64,000 bases of DNA, from the NCBI RefSeq assembly GCF_005298075.1, contig NZ_SZZH01000006.1, positions 62,001 to 126,000 on the forward strand, read 5' to 3'. The notes below the pieces were generated by a model. That model had not been told where the DNA came from, did not search any database, and was given only the letters and a program-made list of their open reading frames with translations. The stretch's first letter is position 1. Each line of letters starts with the position of its first letter. Origin of the DNA: Nakamurella flava. Its GTDB lineage: Bacteria; Actinomycetota; Actinomycetes; Mycobacteriales; Nakamurellaceae. The position numbers and the translations under genes were made by a program. Below, in pieces: positions 17,169 to 26,173 of this stretch.

Positions 17169-18746
17169 TCAGGCCTTGCCGACGCTGCTCAGCCGCCGGA
17201 CGATGATGCGCCCCAGCACCCGCAGGTCCGGGCCGAGATGGGCGCCGTCGGTCTGGCTGTCCTCTCCTGTCGGCTCGCGCCACCGGCCCGTCCATCCGGG
17301 CCGGAGCCAAGGTGGGCCGGCCGCGCCGACCCCGACCGCGGGCAGCACCGGCCGCGGGCCGATCAGCGCCAGGTCCCCGGCGAGCACGTTCAGCAGGCCC
17401 GGGACGTTCTCTAGTCCCGATCGACGCAACACCCGCCCGACGGGGGTCAGGCGGGTCGCGGTCGACGAGGCCTCCCGATGGTCGTCGGGGGAACCTCCGT
17501 GAGTGCTGGCCACGCAGCGGAACGACCAGATGCGGAACACCAGGCCGTCTCGGCCGACCCGTTCGTTCTCGATGAAGACGGGCGGCCCCTGGGCTACCGC
17601 GGAGACGACGACGGCCACGAGCAGCACGGGCAACAGCAGAAGCGTCCCGGCGGCGGCCAGCAGACGGTCGATGACGAGGCGAGCAGCACGTTCCCACCGC
17701 GGCGGGCGTGGATCCACCGCGATCAGACCCAGATCGGGAACGCCACGGCCGGCGCTGAATCCGCCGACCAGGCGCACCGCGGCCGACGGCGGGTCGACCA
17801 TCAGTCCACCAATGGAGGGGGCCGGAACCATGAGATCGGTGCCGACGCCGAGCCCCGTCCACGCGAGTCCGGCGATTTGGCTCGTGCTGTATCTCTCGGG
17901 TTCCGCCAGGACCAGCAGATCCGCTCCCGCGGTGCGTACCCATTCGGTCAGGGCCCGCGTCTCGTCGGTCGACGTGTCCTCGACGCGGATCGTCGTCACG
18001 ACGCCCCAGATGTCCGGGATCCACGTCATCAGCCGCCGTCCCATGTCCGAGTCGGAACCGGCGACGAGGACCAGACTCGGCAGCGCACCGGAAGCCCTCA
18101 TCGACCGGACCGACCGGGCGGCCGCAGCCCGAGCGATGAGCAACCCGGCCACACCGAGCGGGATCGACACCAGGAGGAAGGCCCGGAAGTGCTCGGCCGC
18201 GAAGAGGAAGCCGACCAGTCCCACTCCGAGGAACACCACGCCGGCCCGACGGACGATCGGGCTGGTGGTGGCCCGACCGGACCGCAGAGCGGTCACACAC
18301 CAGAGATCGCTGAGATGGAGCAGGATCATCCAACCCGCGGCGATTCCGAGAGCCCAGGGGGCTGCCTCCGGATAGCCGGTCGCCCCACCGGTCCCGGTGC
18401 CGTCGCCTCCGCCGGACACCCAGGGCAACCGGCTGATCGCCGGAGCGCTGCCGAGGAGGGCGGCGACGATGATGACGGCGCAATCGACGGCGATCACCCG
18501 CTGCCGATGCCTCATCCACCACCGGGCCGGTCCGTCGGACACCCCGGAGGACGACCGGCCGGTCCGCGCCGGGAGGGACGGGGAGTCCACGGGCCGCGCC
18601 GCCCACTGATGTCGCAGGTCCGTGTCGTAGACCCGGTTGTACTCGCGTGTGGGCCGCCCCCGGATGACACCCCGCGGAGGAAGCCAACGTCCGGGCCGAC
18701 GAACGCGGACAGGGCTGGTCGCGAACAGCGATCGCGCCGTGGCCAT
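17169..18746 (-). CDS. sugar-phosphate transferase-like membrane protein, degenerate active site
   Basis: 525 residues. The N-terminal half has about five membrane segments (from about residue 80) and a CoA-binding-like domain (SLVLVAGSDSDMGRRLM). The C-terminal third is the bacterial sugar transferase fold: VIDRLLAAAGTLLLLPVLL membrane hairpin, ERVGRDGLVFRIWSFRC, LTPVGRVLRRSGLENVPG, LLNVLAGDLALIGPRPVLP, and LRPGWTGRW in place of the usual PGITGLWQV. The catalytic Asp-Glu dyad (usually S-L-D-E-L-P-Q) is Glu-Asn here. It may be inactive or altered. An upstream GTG at 18758 is an alternative start. No other exopolysaccharide gene is adjacent. Confidence 0.8.
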   Translation of the reverse strand: MATARSLFATSPVRVRRPGRWLPPRGVIRGRPTREYNRVYDTDLRHQWAARPVDSPSLPARTGRSSSGVSDGPARWWMRHRQRVIAVDCAVIIVAALLGSAPAISRLPWVSGGGDGTGTGGATGYPEAAPWALGIAAGWMILLHLSDLWCVTALRSGRATTSPIVRRAGVVFLGVGLVGFLFAAEHFRAFLLVSIPLGVAGLLIARAAAARSVRSMRASGALPSLVLVAGSDSDMGRRLMTWIPDIWGVVTTIRVEDTSTDETRALTEWVRTAGADLLVLAEPERYSTSQIAGLAWTGLGVGTDLMVPAPSIGGLMVDPPSAAVRLVGGFSAGRGVPDLGLIAVDPRPPRWERAARLVIDRLLAAAGTLLLLPVLLVAVVVSAVAQGPPVFIENERVGRDGLVFRIWSFRCVASTHGGSPDDHREASSTATRLTPVGRVLRRSGLENVPGLLNVLAGDLALIGPRPVLPAVGVGAAGPPWLRPGWTGRWREPTGEDSQTDGAHLGPDLRVLGRIIVRRLSSVGKA

Positions 18747-18962
18747 GTCGCCGCCCACCGTCCCGGGTGTCGCCCGTGCGCGGATTCGTCACGTCTGCAG
18801 TCATCCTCGACCGAAGTGACGGGCCGCTCCACCGTGCCGCGGGGCGGTTCACCATTTCGGGTAACGGCCGGTCGGCGCACCGGTGACGGTCGGTCGGTGG
18901 CCCGACCACGGGAGGTCGGAGCTTTCGCGGTCGGGCCCCGGTGGGCCCGGCCGCCGCCGACC

Positions 18963-19880
18963 TCACTTGTCCAGTCGGGACCGCCGTCGGTCGGCCAGCC
19001 GCCGCCCCTGGGTCTGACAGGTCGGGCAGTACTGGAACGACCGGTCGGTGAACGACACCTCCGCCACCTGGTCGCCGCAGACCGGGCAGGGCAGCCCGGT
19101 CCGCGCGTGCACCCGCAGCCCGGTACGTTTCTCGCCTTTCAACCGGGCGGCCTCGCCACCGACCGAGCGGTTCACCGCGTCGTGCAGCACGCGCTGCAGG
19201 GCGGCGAACAGCCGGTCGAGTTCGGCGTCCCCCAACGACGCCGCGGTCGCGAAGGGCGACAGCCGGGCGGTGTGCAGGATCTCGTCGGAGTAGGCGTTGC
19301 CGACCCCGGCGAGCACGGTCTGATCGGTGATCACCGTCTTGATGCGCCCCGAACGCCCCGCGAGAACGGCGGCCAGCCCGTCGCGGTCCAGGGACAGCGC
19401 GTCCGGCCCCAGACGGGCGATGCCCGGCACCGCCTGCGGATCGGTCACGATGGCCGCCGCCACCGACTTGCGGGTCCCGGCTTCGGTGATGTCGAAGCCC
19501 ACTCCGCCGGTCAGGCGAACCCGCAGGGCGATGGGTCCGCCCATCTTGGGTGGGGTCGGCGAGATCGCGTCGGACCACCGGAGCCAGCCCGCCCGAGCGA
19601 GGTGCACGACGAGGTGCCAGTCCTGCGCTCCCGTGGCCGCGTCGGTCAGCGAGGGGTCCGACGCGGGGGCCGGGCCACCGACTCCCGGCGCAGTCACCAC
19701 GTCGAGGAACTTGCCGTGCCGGCCCGCTCCGACCACCACCCGTCCGACCAGGGCGGACGGTGGTGGGTCGTAGGTCGTCATGACGTTCAGCGAGCTCACC
19801 GTGACGGCCTCGATGACGCGCCCCACGGCGTGGTCGACCAGGAATGCGGCGAGGGCAGTCACCTCGGGCAACTCGGGCAT
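18963..19880 (-). CDS. Fpg/Nei-family DNA glycosylase
   Basis: 305 residues. It starts MPELPEV, giving the catalytic Pro2 and Glu3 after removal of Met. The helix-two-turn-helix is ITDQTVLAGVGNAYSDEILH, and a C-terminal zinc finger (CPVCGDQ ... YCPTCQTQGRR) closes the protein. It excises oxidised bases by an AP-lyase mechanism. An insert of about 25 residues around GVGGPAPASDPSLTD lies after the first strands. It is longer than typical Fpg (about 270-290 residues) and resembles the actinobacterial Nei2-like branch. The ATG at 19880 sits 7 bases after CACACT, a weak leaderless signal. Confidence 0.92.
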   Translation of the reverse strand: MPELPEVTALAAFLVDHAVGRVIEAVTVSSLNVMTTYDPPPSALVGRVVVGAGRHGKFLDVVTAPGVGGPAPASDPSLTDAATGAQDWHLVVHLARAGWLRWSDAISPTPPKMGGPIALRVRLTGGVGFDITEAGTRKSVAAAIVTDPQAVPGIARLGPDALSLDRDGLAAVLAGRSGRIKTVITDQTVLAGVGNAYSDEILHTARLSPFATAASLGDAELDRLFAALQRVLHDAVNRSVGGEAARLKGEKRTGLRVHARTGLPCPVCGDQVAEVSFTDRSFQYCPTCQTQGRRLADRRRSRLDK

Positions 19881-19994
19881 GCGCCCCAGTGTGCCGACGC
19901 GGGCTCCGGTCTGCAGGCCGCCCGGGCTTCCGGTCCGTTGCGCCGACCAGACCCGAGACGGGATGCGGCTCGGGCTGGCCGGGCGGGCCGGCGC

Positions 19995-20216
19995 TCACTG
20001 CACGCGTCCGATTGCCAGGCTGGCGGCCAGCAGCACCGCGGTGAGAACGATCCCGCACAGCATGGCGGCCCGCAGGCTGTGGCGCGGTTCGATCATCGCG
20101 GCGGGGGTTCCGGCCAGCGCCCGCGCGATGCGTCGTCGCTGCCAACGGGCCAGCGCCACGGTGGTGCGCTCCGGAGTGGAGTCCGCTGGTACCTGCCAGG
20201 CCGAGGCCCCGCTCAT
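19995..20216 (-). CDS. small membrane protein resembling the N-terminal anchor of EccB
   Basis: 73 residues. The middle RRRIARALAGTPAAMIEP and the following single membrane segment (AMLCGIVLTAVLLAASLAIG) resemble the cytoplasmic stub and transmembrane helix at the start of type VII secretion EccB (RR-x3-AI..M, then GIVxAVLxxA). The large periplasmic domain of EccB is absent: the frame stops four residues after the helix, and the downstream 114 bases hold no continuation. It follows eccD on the same strand with a 79-base gap. The start ATG at 20216 has a GGCGAGGAGAAG ribosome site upstream. Homology is by eye only. Confidence 0.6.
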   Translation of the reverse strand: MSGASAWQVPADSTPERTTVALARWQRRRIARALAGTPAAMIEPRHSLRAAMLCGIVLTAVLLAASLAIGRVQ

Positions 20217-20295
20217 CGATCTTCTCCTCGCCTCACCGAAGCACCGTTCATCCGTCGGCTCTGCACCTGCGCCGTCTCCCCATCGCTGTGCCTGG

Positions 20296-21726
20296 TCAAC
20301 TCGCACCCGGCCACCACTGGCCCAGCCAGGGGACGACGCTCCACTGCAGAGCACCCGACGCGACCGGAATCACCAGGCACACCAGCACCCGTTCCGCGGC
20401 GCCCGTCAGCCGGCGACGCGTGGCCCCCATCGCCGGCGACAGGGGACCGACGCGGTCGGCGATCACGCGGAAGGCCCCGAAACCGACGGCGACCCCGACG
20501 ACGGCAACCGCCAGCCGATCCGCCGGGGAGTGCGCTGACGCCAGGGCCAGCGCGGTGACCGTCATCGCCGCCGATCCGGCCATCGGGATGGCGGCTCGCC
20601 GGGCACCGAGCGTGCGTCCCCGCGTCGCGAGCACCACCGCCAACGCCCCGGCGGTCAGGACATCGGACGGACCGCTGTCGGGCAGGCGCGCGGCCAACGC
20701 CGCCACCGCTACCGCGACCACCCCGGTCAGGGCACCGATCAAGACGGCGGCGGCCCGCTCGGTCGACCGGCCGGCCACGTCCGCCGGCACGCCGTCGACC
20801 CCGGCCCGGCCGTCGACCCGCAGCAGACCGGTCGCGGCCACCACCACGGCGGGCAGCCACCCGATCAACACGACCGCGAGCACCGCCACCCCCCTCAGCG
20901 CGACCTCCGCACCGATGACCATCGCTCCGACCACCACCAGCAGGAGCGCACCGACCCCCGCCATCCCGGCCGCCAGCGGCGCCCACCCGGCGGACGTGCC
21001 GGTGTACAGCTCGTCGGCGTTCGCGCGGGTCCGAGCAATCGTCCACAACCCGCCGACCAACGAGGCGGCCGCCGTGGCAGCGGCCCCACCGGCGCCCAGG
21101 ACCACGCCCGGCGCCGTCGGGGCCACCGCCCCGACGAGGGCGCAGCCGGCGGTCGCCGACCAGCCCAGGCCGGCGGCCGCGGCCACCGACGGCCAGCCCC
21201 GGGCCTTCCCCTCGGACGTCCGCACGGGGGCCCGGGCAGCGGTCCAACCGGCCAGCAGCGCGAGGACGACCGCCGAGATCAACAGCGCGAGCGACGGGGA
21301 CGTCACCACCGTCGGATCGGTCAGCACCCACCCGACGGCCAGGACGGCCGGCAGCACGAGCAACGTGGTCATCACCAACCCGGCGGAGTCCGACCGCTGA
21401 CCTCCGATCGGGGGCCCGTCGTCCGGCAGCCGGTCCCGCACACTGCGGACGGCCGGCGGGTCCCGGTGCACCTCGGCCGGTCGCACAAGCAGCACGGCCC
21501 CGTCGGCGACACCGGCACCGGCGAGAGTGGACGCGGCCGGTACCGCTGACGACCCGACGGGGACGAGTTCCCAGCCGAGCTGCCCTGGGGGTACGCCCAC
21601 CGCCCGGGCCAGCGCCGGCAGGAGATCGGCCACCGGCACAGCGGACGGCACGACCAGATCTGCCGTGCGGTCACCACCTGCCACCGTCACCGCGCGGTCG
21701 ATCATCTGCTGGTTCATCACCGGCAT
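20296..21726 (-). CDS. eccD: type VII secretion membrane protein EccD-like
   Basis: 476 residues. An N-terminal ubiquitin-like (YukD) domain (ITVAGGDRTADLVVPSAVPV-like strands, about residues 8-85: 'RAVTVAGGDRTADLVVPS') is followed by about 11 membrane helices from residue 118 to the end, the EccD plan, where the protein lines the inner-membrane pore. A GGAGGGAG ribosome site precedes the ATG at 21726; the ATG three codons later (21717) is an alternative. It is divergent from eccC across 184 bases and upstream of the EccB-like mini gene. EccE, MycP and WXG100 genes are not in the window. Confidence 0.85.
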   Translation of the reverse strand: MPVMNQQMIDRAVTVAGGDRTADLVVPSAVPVADLLPALARAVGVPPGQLGWELVPVGSSAVPAASTLAGAGVADGAVLLVRPAEVHRDPPAVRSVRDRLPDDGPPIGGQRSDSAGLVMTTLLVLPAVLAVGWVLTDPTVVTSPSLALLISAVVLALLAGWTAARAPVRTSEGKARGWPSVAAAAGLGWSATAGCALVGAVAPTAPGVVLGAGGAAATAAASLVGGLWTIARTRANADELYTGTSAGWAPLAAGMAGVGALLLVVVGAMVIGAEVALRGVAVLAVVLIGWLPAVVVAATGLLRVDGRAGVDGVPADVAGRSTERAAAVLIGALTGVVAVAVAALAARLPDSGPSDVLTAGALAVVLATRGRTLGARRAAIPMAGSAAMTVTALALASAHSPADRLAVAVVGVAVGFGAFRVIADRVGPLSPAMGATRRRLTGAAERVLVCLVIPVASGALQWSVVPWLGQWWPGAS

Positions 21727-21811
21727 CTCCCTCCCACCTCGCCGCACCGAACGGTCACGACAGCGGGACCGTGCCACAGCCGGAATCCGAACGCCGCTGC
21801 TGACGACGAGC

Positions 21812-21850
21812 TGTGGACAAGTGCACGGGAAATGCCCCGGATGTGGACAA
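21812..21850. promoter_or_regulatory. pair of perfect DnaA boxes (TGTGGACAA twice)
   Basis: TGTGGACAA occurs at 21812-21820 and 21842-21850, both in the same orientation and 30 bases apart, which is close to three helical turns. Its complement TTGTCCACA is the DnaA-box consensus of actinobacteria. The pair lies between the divergent eccD and eccC genes, 28 to 66 bases upstream of the eccC -10 element. No dnaA, dnaN or gyrB gene is near, so this looks regulatory or titrating rather than an origin. Confidence 0.6.
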
Positions 21851-21877
21851 CTCCGCTACGTCGTCGGCCGCTCGGCC

Positions 21878-21883
21878 TAGCGT
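21878..21883 (+). promoter_or_regulatory. -10 element of eccC
   Basis: TAGCGT, predicting a start of transcription near 21890 and a leader of about 20 bases before the GTG at 21911. Confidence 0.45.
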
Positions 21884-21910
21884 CGGCGCCGGTGGGTCAG
21901 TCGACCCGCC

Positions 21911-24900
21911 GTGACCCCCGAAGGGATGGTGGCGCCGGTGTCCGTGAGTTCCGACCCCGTGACGGCCGCTGGTCCGGACGATGCACCGACAGCGGCGGCG
22001 TCACCGACACCCCAGCTCCCGCCCCTGCCCACGCTGCCCGAACCCGCGTCGGCGGTCGCCGGGGTGGCCATGGTGGCGCTGCCGGTCGCGTCCGGCGCCG
22101 GTGCCCTGGTCATGGCCCTCGGTCGCCCCGGGTCGCCCCTGGCCGTGGGCTCGCTCGTCGTCCTCGTCGCGTCGGTCCTGGTCGGGGTCCTGCTGCTCGC
22201 CGGGCAGCGGCACAGCAGTCGAGCGCGCCTGCACCGCCACCGCCGGCGCTACCTGGGCATCGTCGACGAGGTCGATCGGCAACTCCGGCTGTCCGGACGG
22301 GACCCGGGGAGGCCGCCGACCTCCGGACGGACGGTGCGGGTCGGGGTCGCGATCGCCGAGCGACCGGTGCCGCAGCCGCGACCCAGCTCCGACGAACTGG
22401 CCGAGGTCGACCCCGTCTGCGCGGCCGCCGTGGCCGATCTGCGCCTGCGCCGCGGCACCGCCCACGGTGTCCCCTTGGAGCTGCCGTGGGCGAGCGCCCC
22501 ACTCCTGACCGTCGTCGGACCCGAGGATCAGGCCCGCGATCTGCTGCGTTCCCTGCTGTTCGATGTCGTCCGGTACCTCCCGCCCCGTCAGCTGGCCGTC
22601 GTCGTGCGAGGCGACGGCGCATCGTGGGCGAGATGGCTGCCCCACTGTTCATCGGCCGCCGTGTCCGGGCGAGGGGGCGGCCGGCACGGCGATCTCGTCG
22701 ATCCGGCCGCGGACCCGTTGCCCCGCCTCCTGGCGATACCGGGCCTGTCCGCGGTCATCGAGATCGACTTCCGCCCGCGACGGACGCTCCGGACGGGCGG
22801 TCACGGCGACGACCCCCGTCTGCACCGGTGGTTCCGTCTCGACGGCGACGCCCCGGCCGGCTCCACCTCCCTTCGCATCACGATCGAAGCGGACGCTGCG
22901 GTCACGGTCTGTTCGTCCCACGGCCAGGTGAGCGGGCGGGCCGACCTGCTGTCGCGGGCACAGGCCCGGATGCTCGCCCGCGACCTCGCCGTACGCCACC
23001 AGCAGTCGCCACCGGCGCGGCCCTCGGCGGCCGCCGACGAGTTGAGCGAGGTGGCTCCGCCGTCCGGCCCCGGTTACCTCCGCGCCGCCGTCGGGCACCG
23101 CCCCGATGGAACGCCGGTGGTGCTGGATCTCAAGGACGCCGCCCAGGACGGAATGGGACCCCACGGCCTCGTCATCGGCGCCACCGGCGCCGGCAAGTCC
23201 GAGCTGCTGCGGACGTTGACGCTGCGGCTCGCCCAGCGGCACACCCCGGACGACCTGGCCCTGATGCTCGTCGATTACAAGGGTGGCGCGACGTTCGCCC
23301 CGTTCGCCGGGCTGCCCCACGTCGCCGGGATGCTGACGAATCTGGCCGATGACGACGGGCTCGTCGAGCGGTTCGCCGCTGCGCTGCGCGGCGAGTCGGC
23401 CCGCCGGCAGGCCCTGCTGGCCCGCGCCACCGTTCCCGACATCACCGCCCACCGACGGCTGGCCGCGCCACCGGAGCCGCTGCCCACGTTGCTCGTCGTC
23501 GTCGACGAGTACGCCGAACTGCTGGCCGCGCACCCGGACCTGGCTGACCTGTTCGTGCAGCTGGGCCGCATCGGCCGCTCCTTGGGCCTGCACCTGCTGC
23601 TCGCGACCCAGCGGCTAGACCCCGGGCGCAGCCGAGGCGTCGAGGGCCAGCTCTCCTACCGGGTGGTCCTCCGTACCTTCACCGCCGCCGAGTCCCAGGA
23701 ACTGCTCGGCAGTACCGCCGCGTTCACGTTGCCGCACACCCCCGGCGAGGCCCTGCTGGGGCGGGCGGGGCAGGACCCCACCCGCTTCCGGGTCTCCTCG
23801 TGCACCGTCGCCGACGCGGATCCGGTCATTCCCAAACTGTCCGGGCCGCTGCCGTTCCCGGTGTCCTCGGCGACCCTCGACCGGCTCGGTCGACTGCAGC
23901 GCCTGCACGACGAACCCTTCACCGCGATCGCCCCGCCAGACCCGGCTGAGGCCCTGCCGGCCGCCGTCGCCGCGGTGACCGCCCGATGGGGTGAGGGCTC
24001 GGCACTGCAGCGACCGGTCCGTCCCATCTGGCTCCCCCCGTTGCCCCGCCGGCTGCGGTTGACCGACCTGCCCCACCGCGAGGCGACGGGACGGGCCGCC
24101 GTACCCCTCGGTCTGCTCGACCGGCCCGAACAGCAGCGGCAGGAGGCGCTGACCTGGACCCCGGTCGACCAGCCCAACCTGCTGATCACCGGCGCCGGTC
24201 GCACCGGCCGGAGCACGACGCTGCTGACGGTGATCGCCGCGATCGGCTGGACGGCGACCCCGGGCTCGACAACGGTCTACGGCGTCGCACTGGGTGGTTC
24301 CGACCTGACCGCGGCGGCGACGTGGCCGCACGTCGCCGGGGTGGCCGCACCCGATGACCCCGATCACGCCCGGCGCTTGCTGGGTCTGATCGTCGAGGAG
24401 ATCGACCGGCGGGAGCGGGCCACGACGGGCGCGCCGCGCTCACTGGTGCTGCTGGCCGTCGACGACTGGGCACCCAGTACGGCGCTGGACGACGACGTCG
24501 ACCGGCTGGTCGCCGACATCGCGCGGCGCGGACCCGCCGTGGGGGTCGCCGGTGCGGTCACGACGGCGGCCGGTGTGGCGCTCCGCGGCCGGCTGGCCGC
24601 GTCGTTCGGCCTGCGGATCGAACTCCGGCCGGCGGACGCCTTCGAGTCCACCATCGACCGGCGTCGGGCCGCGGCGCTGCCGGCGCAGGTGCCCGGTCGC
24701 GCCCTGGTGGCCGACGGGTACGCCCAGATCGCTCTTCCGCCCGAACCGCCGGGCGGGTGGGCTCCTCCGCGTCGTCCCCGGGTGGCGGAGGAGACCGCAC
24801 CACCGGACGCGCTGGGGACGGAGATCGCCCGGCGCTGGTTCGGACATCGGGTCCCCCGTCGGCACCCCCTGCCGGTACGAGTGCAGCTGTCGACGCTGCT

Positions 24901-25711
24901 GGCGACGACACCGACGGCGGATCCCGAACCGGTGGGCGCCGACCCGCACGGGACATCGGTGATCCTCGGCGTCGAGGAAGCCGACGGCCCGCCGGTCCGG
25001 CACGTGTTCGGACGGTCCGACCCGCACCTCCTCGTGGTCGGAGACCCGGGATCGGGGCGGACCACGGCACTGCGGGCGGTGGCCCGTCAACTCAACGACG
25101 TACGACCGGAACCGCTGTTGGTGGCCATCGACCTGCGGGACGGACTGATCGCGGCCGGCGATCACCTGCCCGGGGGCGCCGGCCGCCCGTCGCGAGTAGG
25201 TGAGGCGAATCGCATCGGCCACGTCAGGTGGGCGGCGACGGTCCAGCGGGCCGACCAGCTCGGAACCGTGGTCGACAGCGTGCTGCGTCACGTGCGCTCC
25301 GACCCGTCACCGCAGGAGCACACTGCCGGAGCCCCCGTCCCGACCCGGGCACCGGTGTTCGTCCTCGTCGACGACGAGGAACTACTGGCTTCCGGGGGAG
25401 GTCACCCGCTGATGCCGCTGCTGGGGGCGTTGCGATCCGGGGCCGACCTGGGTCTGCATCTCGTCGTCGCGCGGGCCAGCGGCGGCTACGCGCGGGCCCG
25501 CTTCGAACCGCTGCATCAGGCCCTGGCCGACCTCGGAACGCCGACCCTGCTGCTCTCCTCGTCGGCCGAGGAAGGTGCCCTCAACCACCGGTTGCGACCG
25601 CGGCGGTTGCCACCCGGCCGCAGCCAGTGGGCGGTGCGCGGCGGAGCGACCCGGCTGCTGCAGCTCCCGGTCCCGGACGACCCGACGCCGCCCGAGGCGC
25701 CGCAGTGGTGA
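21911..25711 (+). CDS. eccC: type VII secretion FtsK/SpoIIIE ATPase EccC
   Basis: 1266 residues in one chain. Two membrane helices (about 47-70 and 78-98) precede three FtsK/SpoIIIE ATPase domains. Domain 1 has Walker A GATGAGKS (about 423-430) and Walker B LLVVVDEYAE (about 527-536), with LLLATQRL after it. Domains 2 (GAGRTGRST, about 760) and 3 (GDPGSGRTT, about 1044) carry Arg where the Walker A Lys normally lies. EccC recognises WXG100 substrates and powers their export. GTG 21911, ATG 21926 and GTG 21935 are possible starts. Divergent from eccD. Confidence 0.92.
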   Translation: MTPEGMVAPVSVSSDPVTAAGPDDAPTAAASPTPQLPPLPTLPEPASAVAGVAMVALPVASGAGALVMALGRPGSPLAVGSLVVLVASVLVGVLLLAGQRHSSRARLHRHRRRYLGIVDEVDRQLRLSGRDPGRPPTSGRTVRVGVAIAERPVPQPRPSSDELAEVDPVCAAAVADLRLRRGTAHGVPLELPWASAPLLTVVGPEDQARDLLRSLLFDVVRYLPPRQLAVVVRGDGASWARWLPHCSSAAVSGRGGGRHGDLVDPAADPLPRLLAIPGLSAVIEIDFRPRRTLRTGGHGDDPRLHRWFRLDGDAPAGSTSLRITIEADAAVTVCSSHGQVSGRADLLSRAQARMLARDLAVRHQQSPPARPSAAADELSEVAPPSGPGYLRAAVGHRPDGTPVVLDLKDAAQDGMGPHGLVIGATGAGKSELLRTLTLRLAQRHTPDDLALMLVDYKGGATFAPFAGLPHVAGMLTNLADDDGLVERFAAALRGESARRQALLARATVPDITAHRRLAAPPEPLPTLLVVVDEYAELLAAHPDLADLFVQLGRIGRSLGLHLLLATQRLDPGRSRGVEGQLSYRVVLRTFTAAESQELLGSTAAFTLPHTPGEALLGRAGQDPTRFRVSSCTVADADPVIPKLSGPLPFPVSSATLDRLGRLQRLHDEPFTAIAPPDPAEALPAAVAAVTARWGEGSALQRPVRPIWLPPLPRRLRLTDLPHREATGRAAVPLGLLDRPEQQRQEALTWTPVDQPNLLITGAGRTGRSTTLLTVIAAIGWTATPGSTTVYGVALGGSDLTAAATWPHVAGVAAPDDPDHARRLLGLIVEEIDRRERATTGAPRSLVLLAVDDWAPSTALDDDVDRLVADIARRGPAVGVAGAVTTAAGVALRGRLAASFGLRIELRPADAFESTIDRRRAAALPAQVPGRALVADGYAQIALPPEPPGGWAPPRRPRVAEETAPPDALGTEIARRWFGHRVPRRHPLPVRVQLSTLLATTPTADPEPVGADPHGTSVILGVEEADGPPVRHVFGRSDPHLLVVGDPGSGRTTALRAVARQLNDVRPEPLLVAIDLRDGLIAAGDHLPGGAGRPSRVGEANRIGHVRWAATVQRADQLGTVVDSVLRHVRSDPSPQEHTAGAPVPTRAPVFVLVDDEELLASGGGHPLMPLLGALRSGADLGLHLVVARASGGYARARFEPLHQALADLGTPTLLLSSSAEEGALNHRLRPRRLPPGRSQWAVRGGATRLLQLPVPDDPTPPEAPQW

Positions 25712-26173
25712 CGAACAGCTCGGCCTGGCTGATGCGACCGCGACCTGTCGACGGGCGGTCGACGGACCAGGAGCGCAACGTCCGGCCGCGAAACGCAGGA
25801 ACTCGACCCGACGTCCGTCGGGCGCGTCGATGCGATGATCACTCACCGAAGCCAGGACGAACACAGCGTGGCCGGGCAGCCATCACCAGGTCGCGGATCC
25901 AGCAATCTTGGCCAAGCCAACGGTCGGCCGGCTCCGAAACACCGGTCAGATCGGTACAGGACACGTTGCACCGCACCCGCCCGGCGCCACCGGACGGGCC
26001 CACGCACTACCGACCCGGAAGCCGTGAGTGTGTGGCGAACGGGCAAGATGACCGAGCCGAACGGGGGTCACCCCCCGGTCGGCTCACCGGCACCCTGCCG
26101 GGCGGCGAGCCGCCGTCGACGGCGCACCACGGGACGGTCCGCAGCGCGGACCAGCACACGGAGGTAACGCACC
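25712..26173. other. 462-base gap between eccC and the cyclopropane synthase
   Basis: No open frame with coding character was found. It holds a weak hairpin just after eccC (25745-25765). The GGAGG ribosome site of the next gene is at its right end. Base composition is slightly less GC-rich around 25840-25990, where a promoter is likely. No tRNA fold was recognised. Confidence 0.6.
25745..25765 (+). terminator. weak hairpin after eccC
   Basis: GTCGAC arms extended by one G-T and one C-G pair give an 8-bp stem (25745-25752 with 25758-25765) and a 5-base loop, 33 bases after the eccC stop. Confidence 0.4.

Noticed and set aside
16129-20145. A minus-strand open frame of 1,338 codons
   Set aside because: It lies out of frame with the rhodanese, sugar transferase and Fpg genes and has no domain of its own.
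21812-21850. Chromosomal origin of replication
   Set aside because: Only two DnaA boxes, no AT-rich unwinding region, and no dnaA, dnaN, recF or gyrB nearby.
25712-26173. tRNA or small RNA gene in the gap after eccC
   Set aside because: No cloverleaf, no T-loop consensus and no strong promoter-terminator pair could be found by eye.
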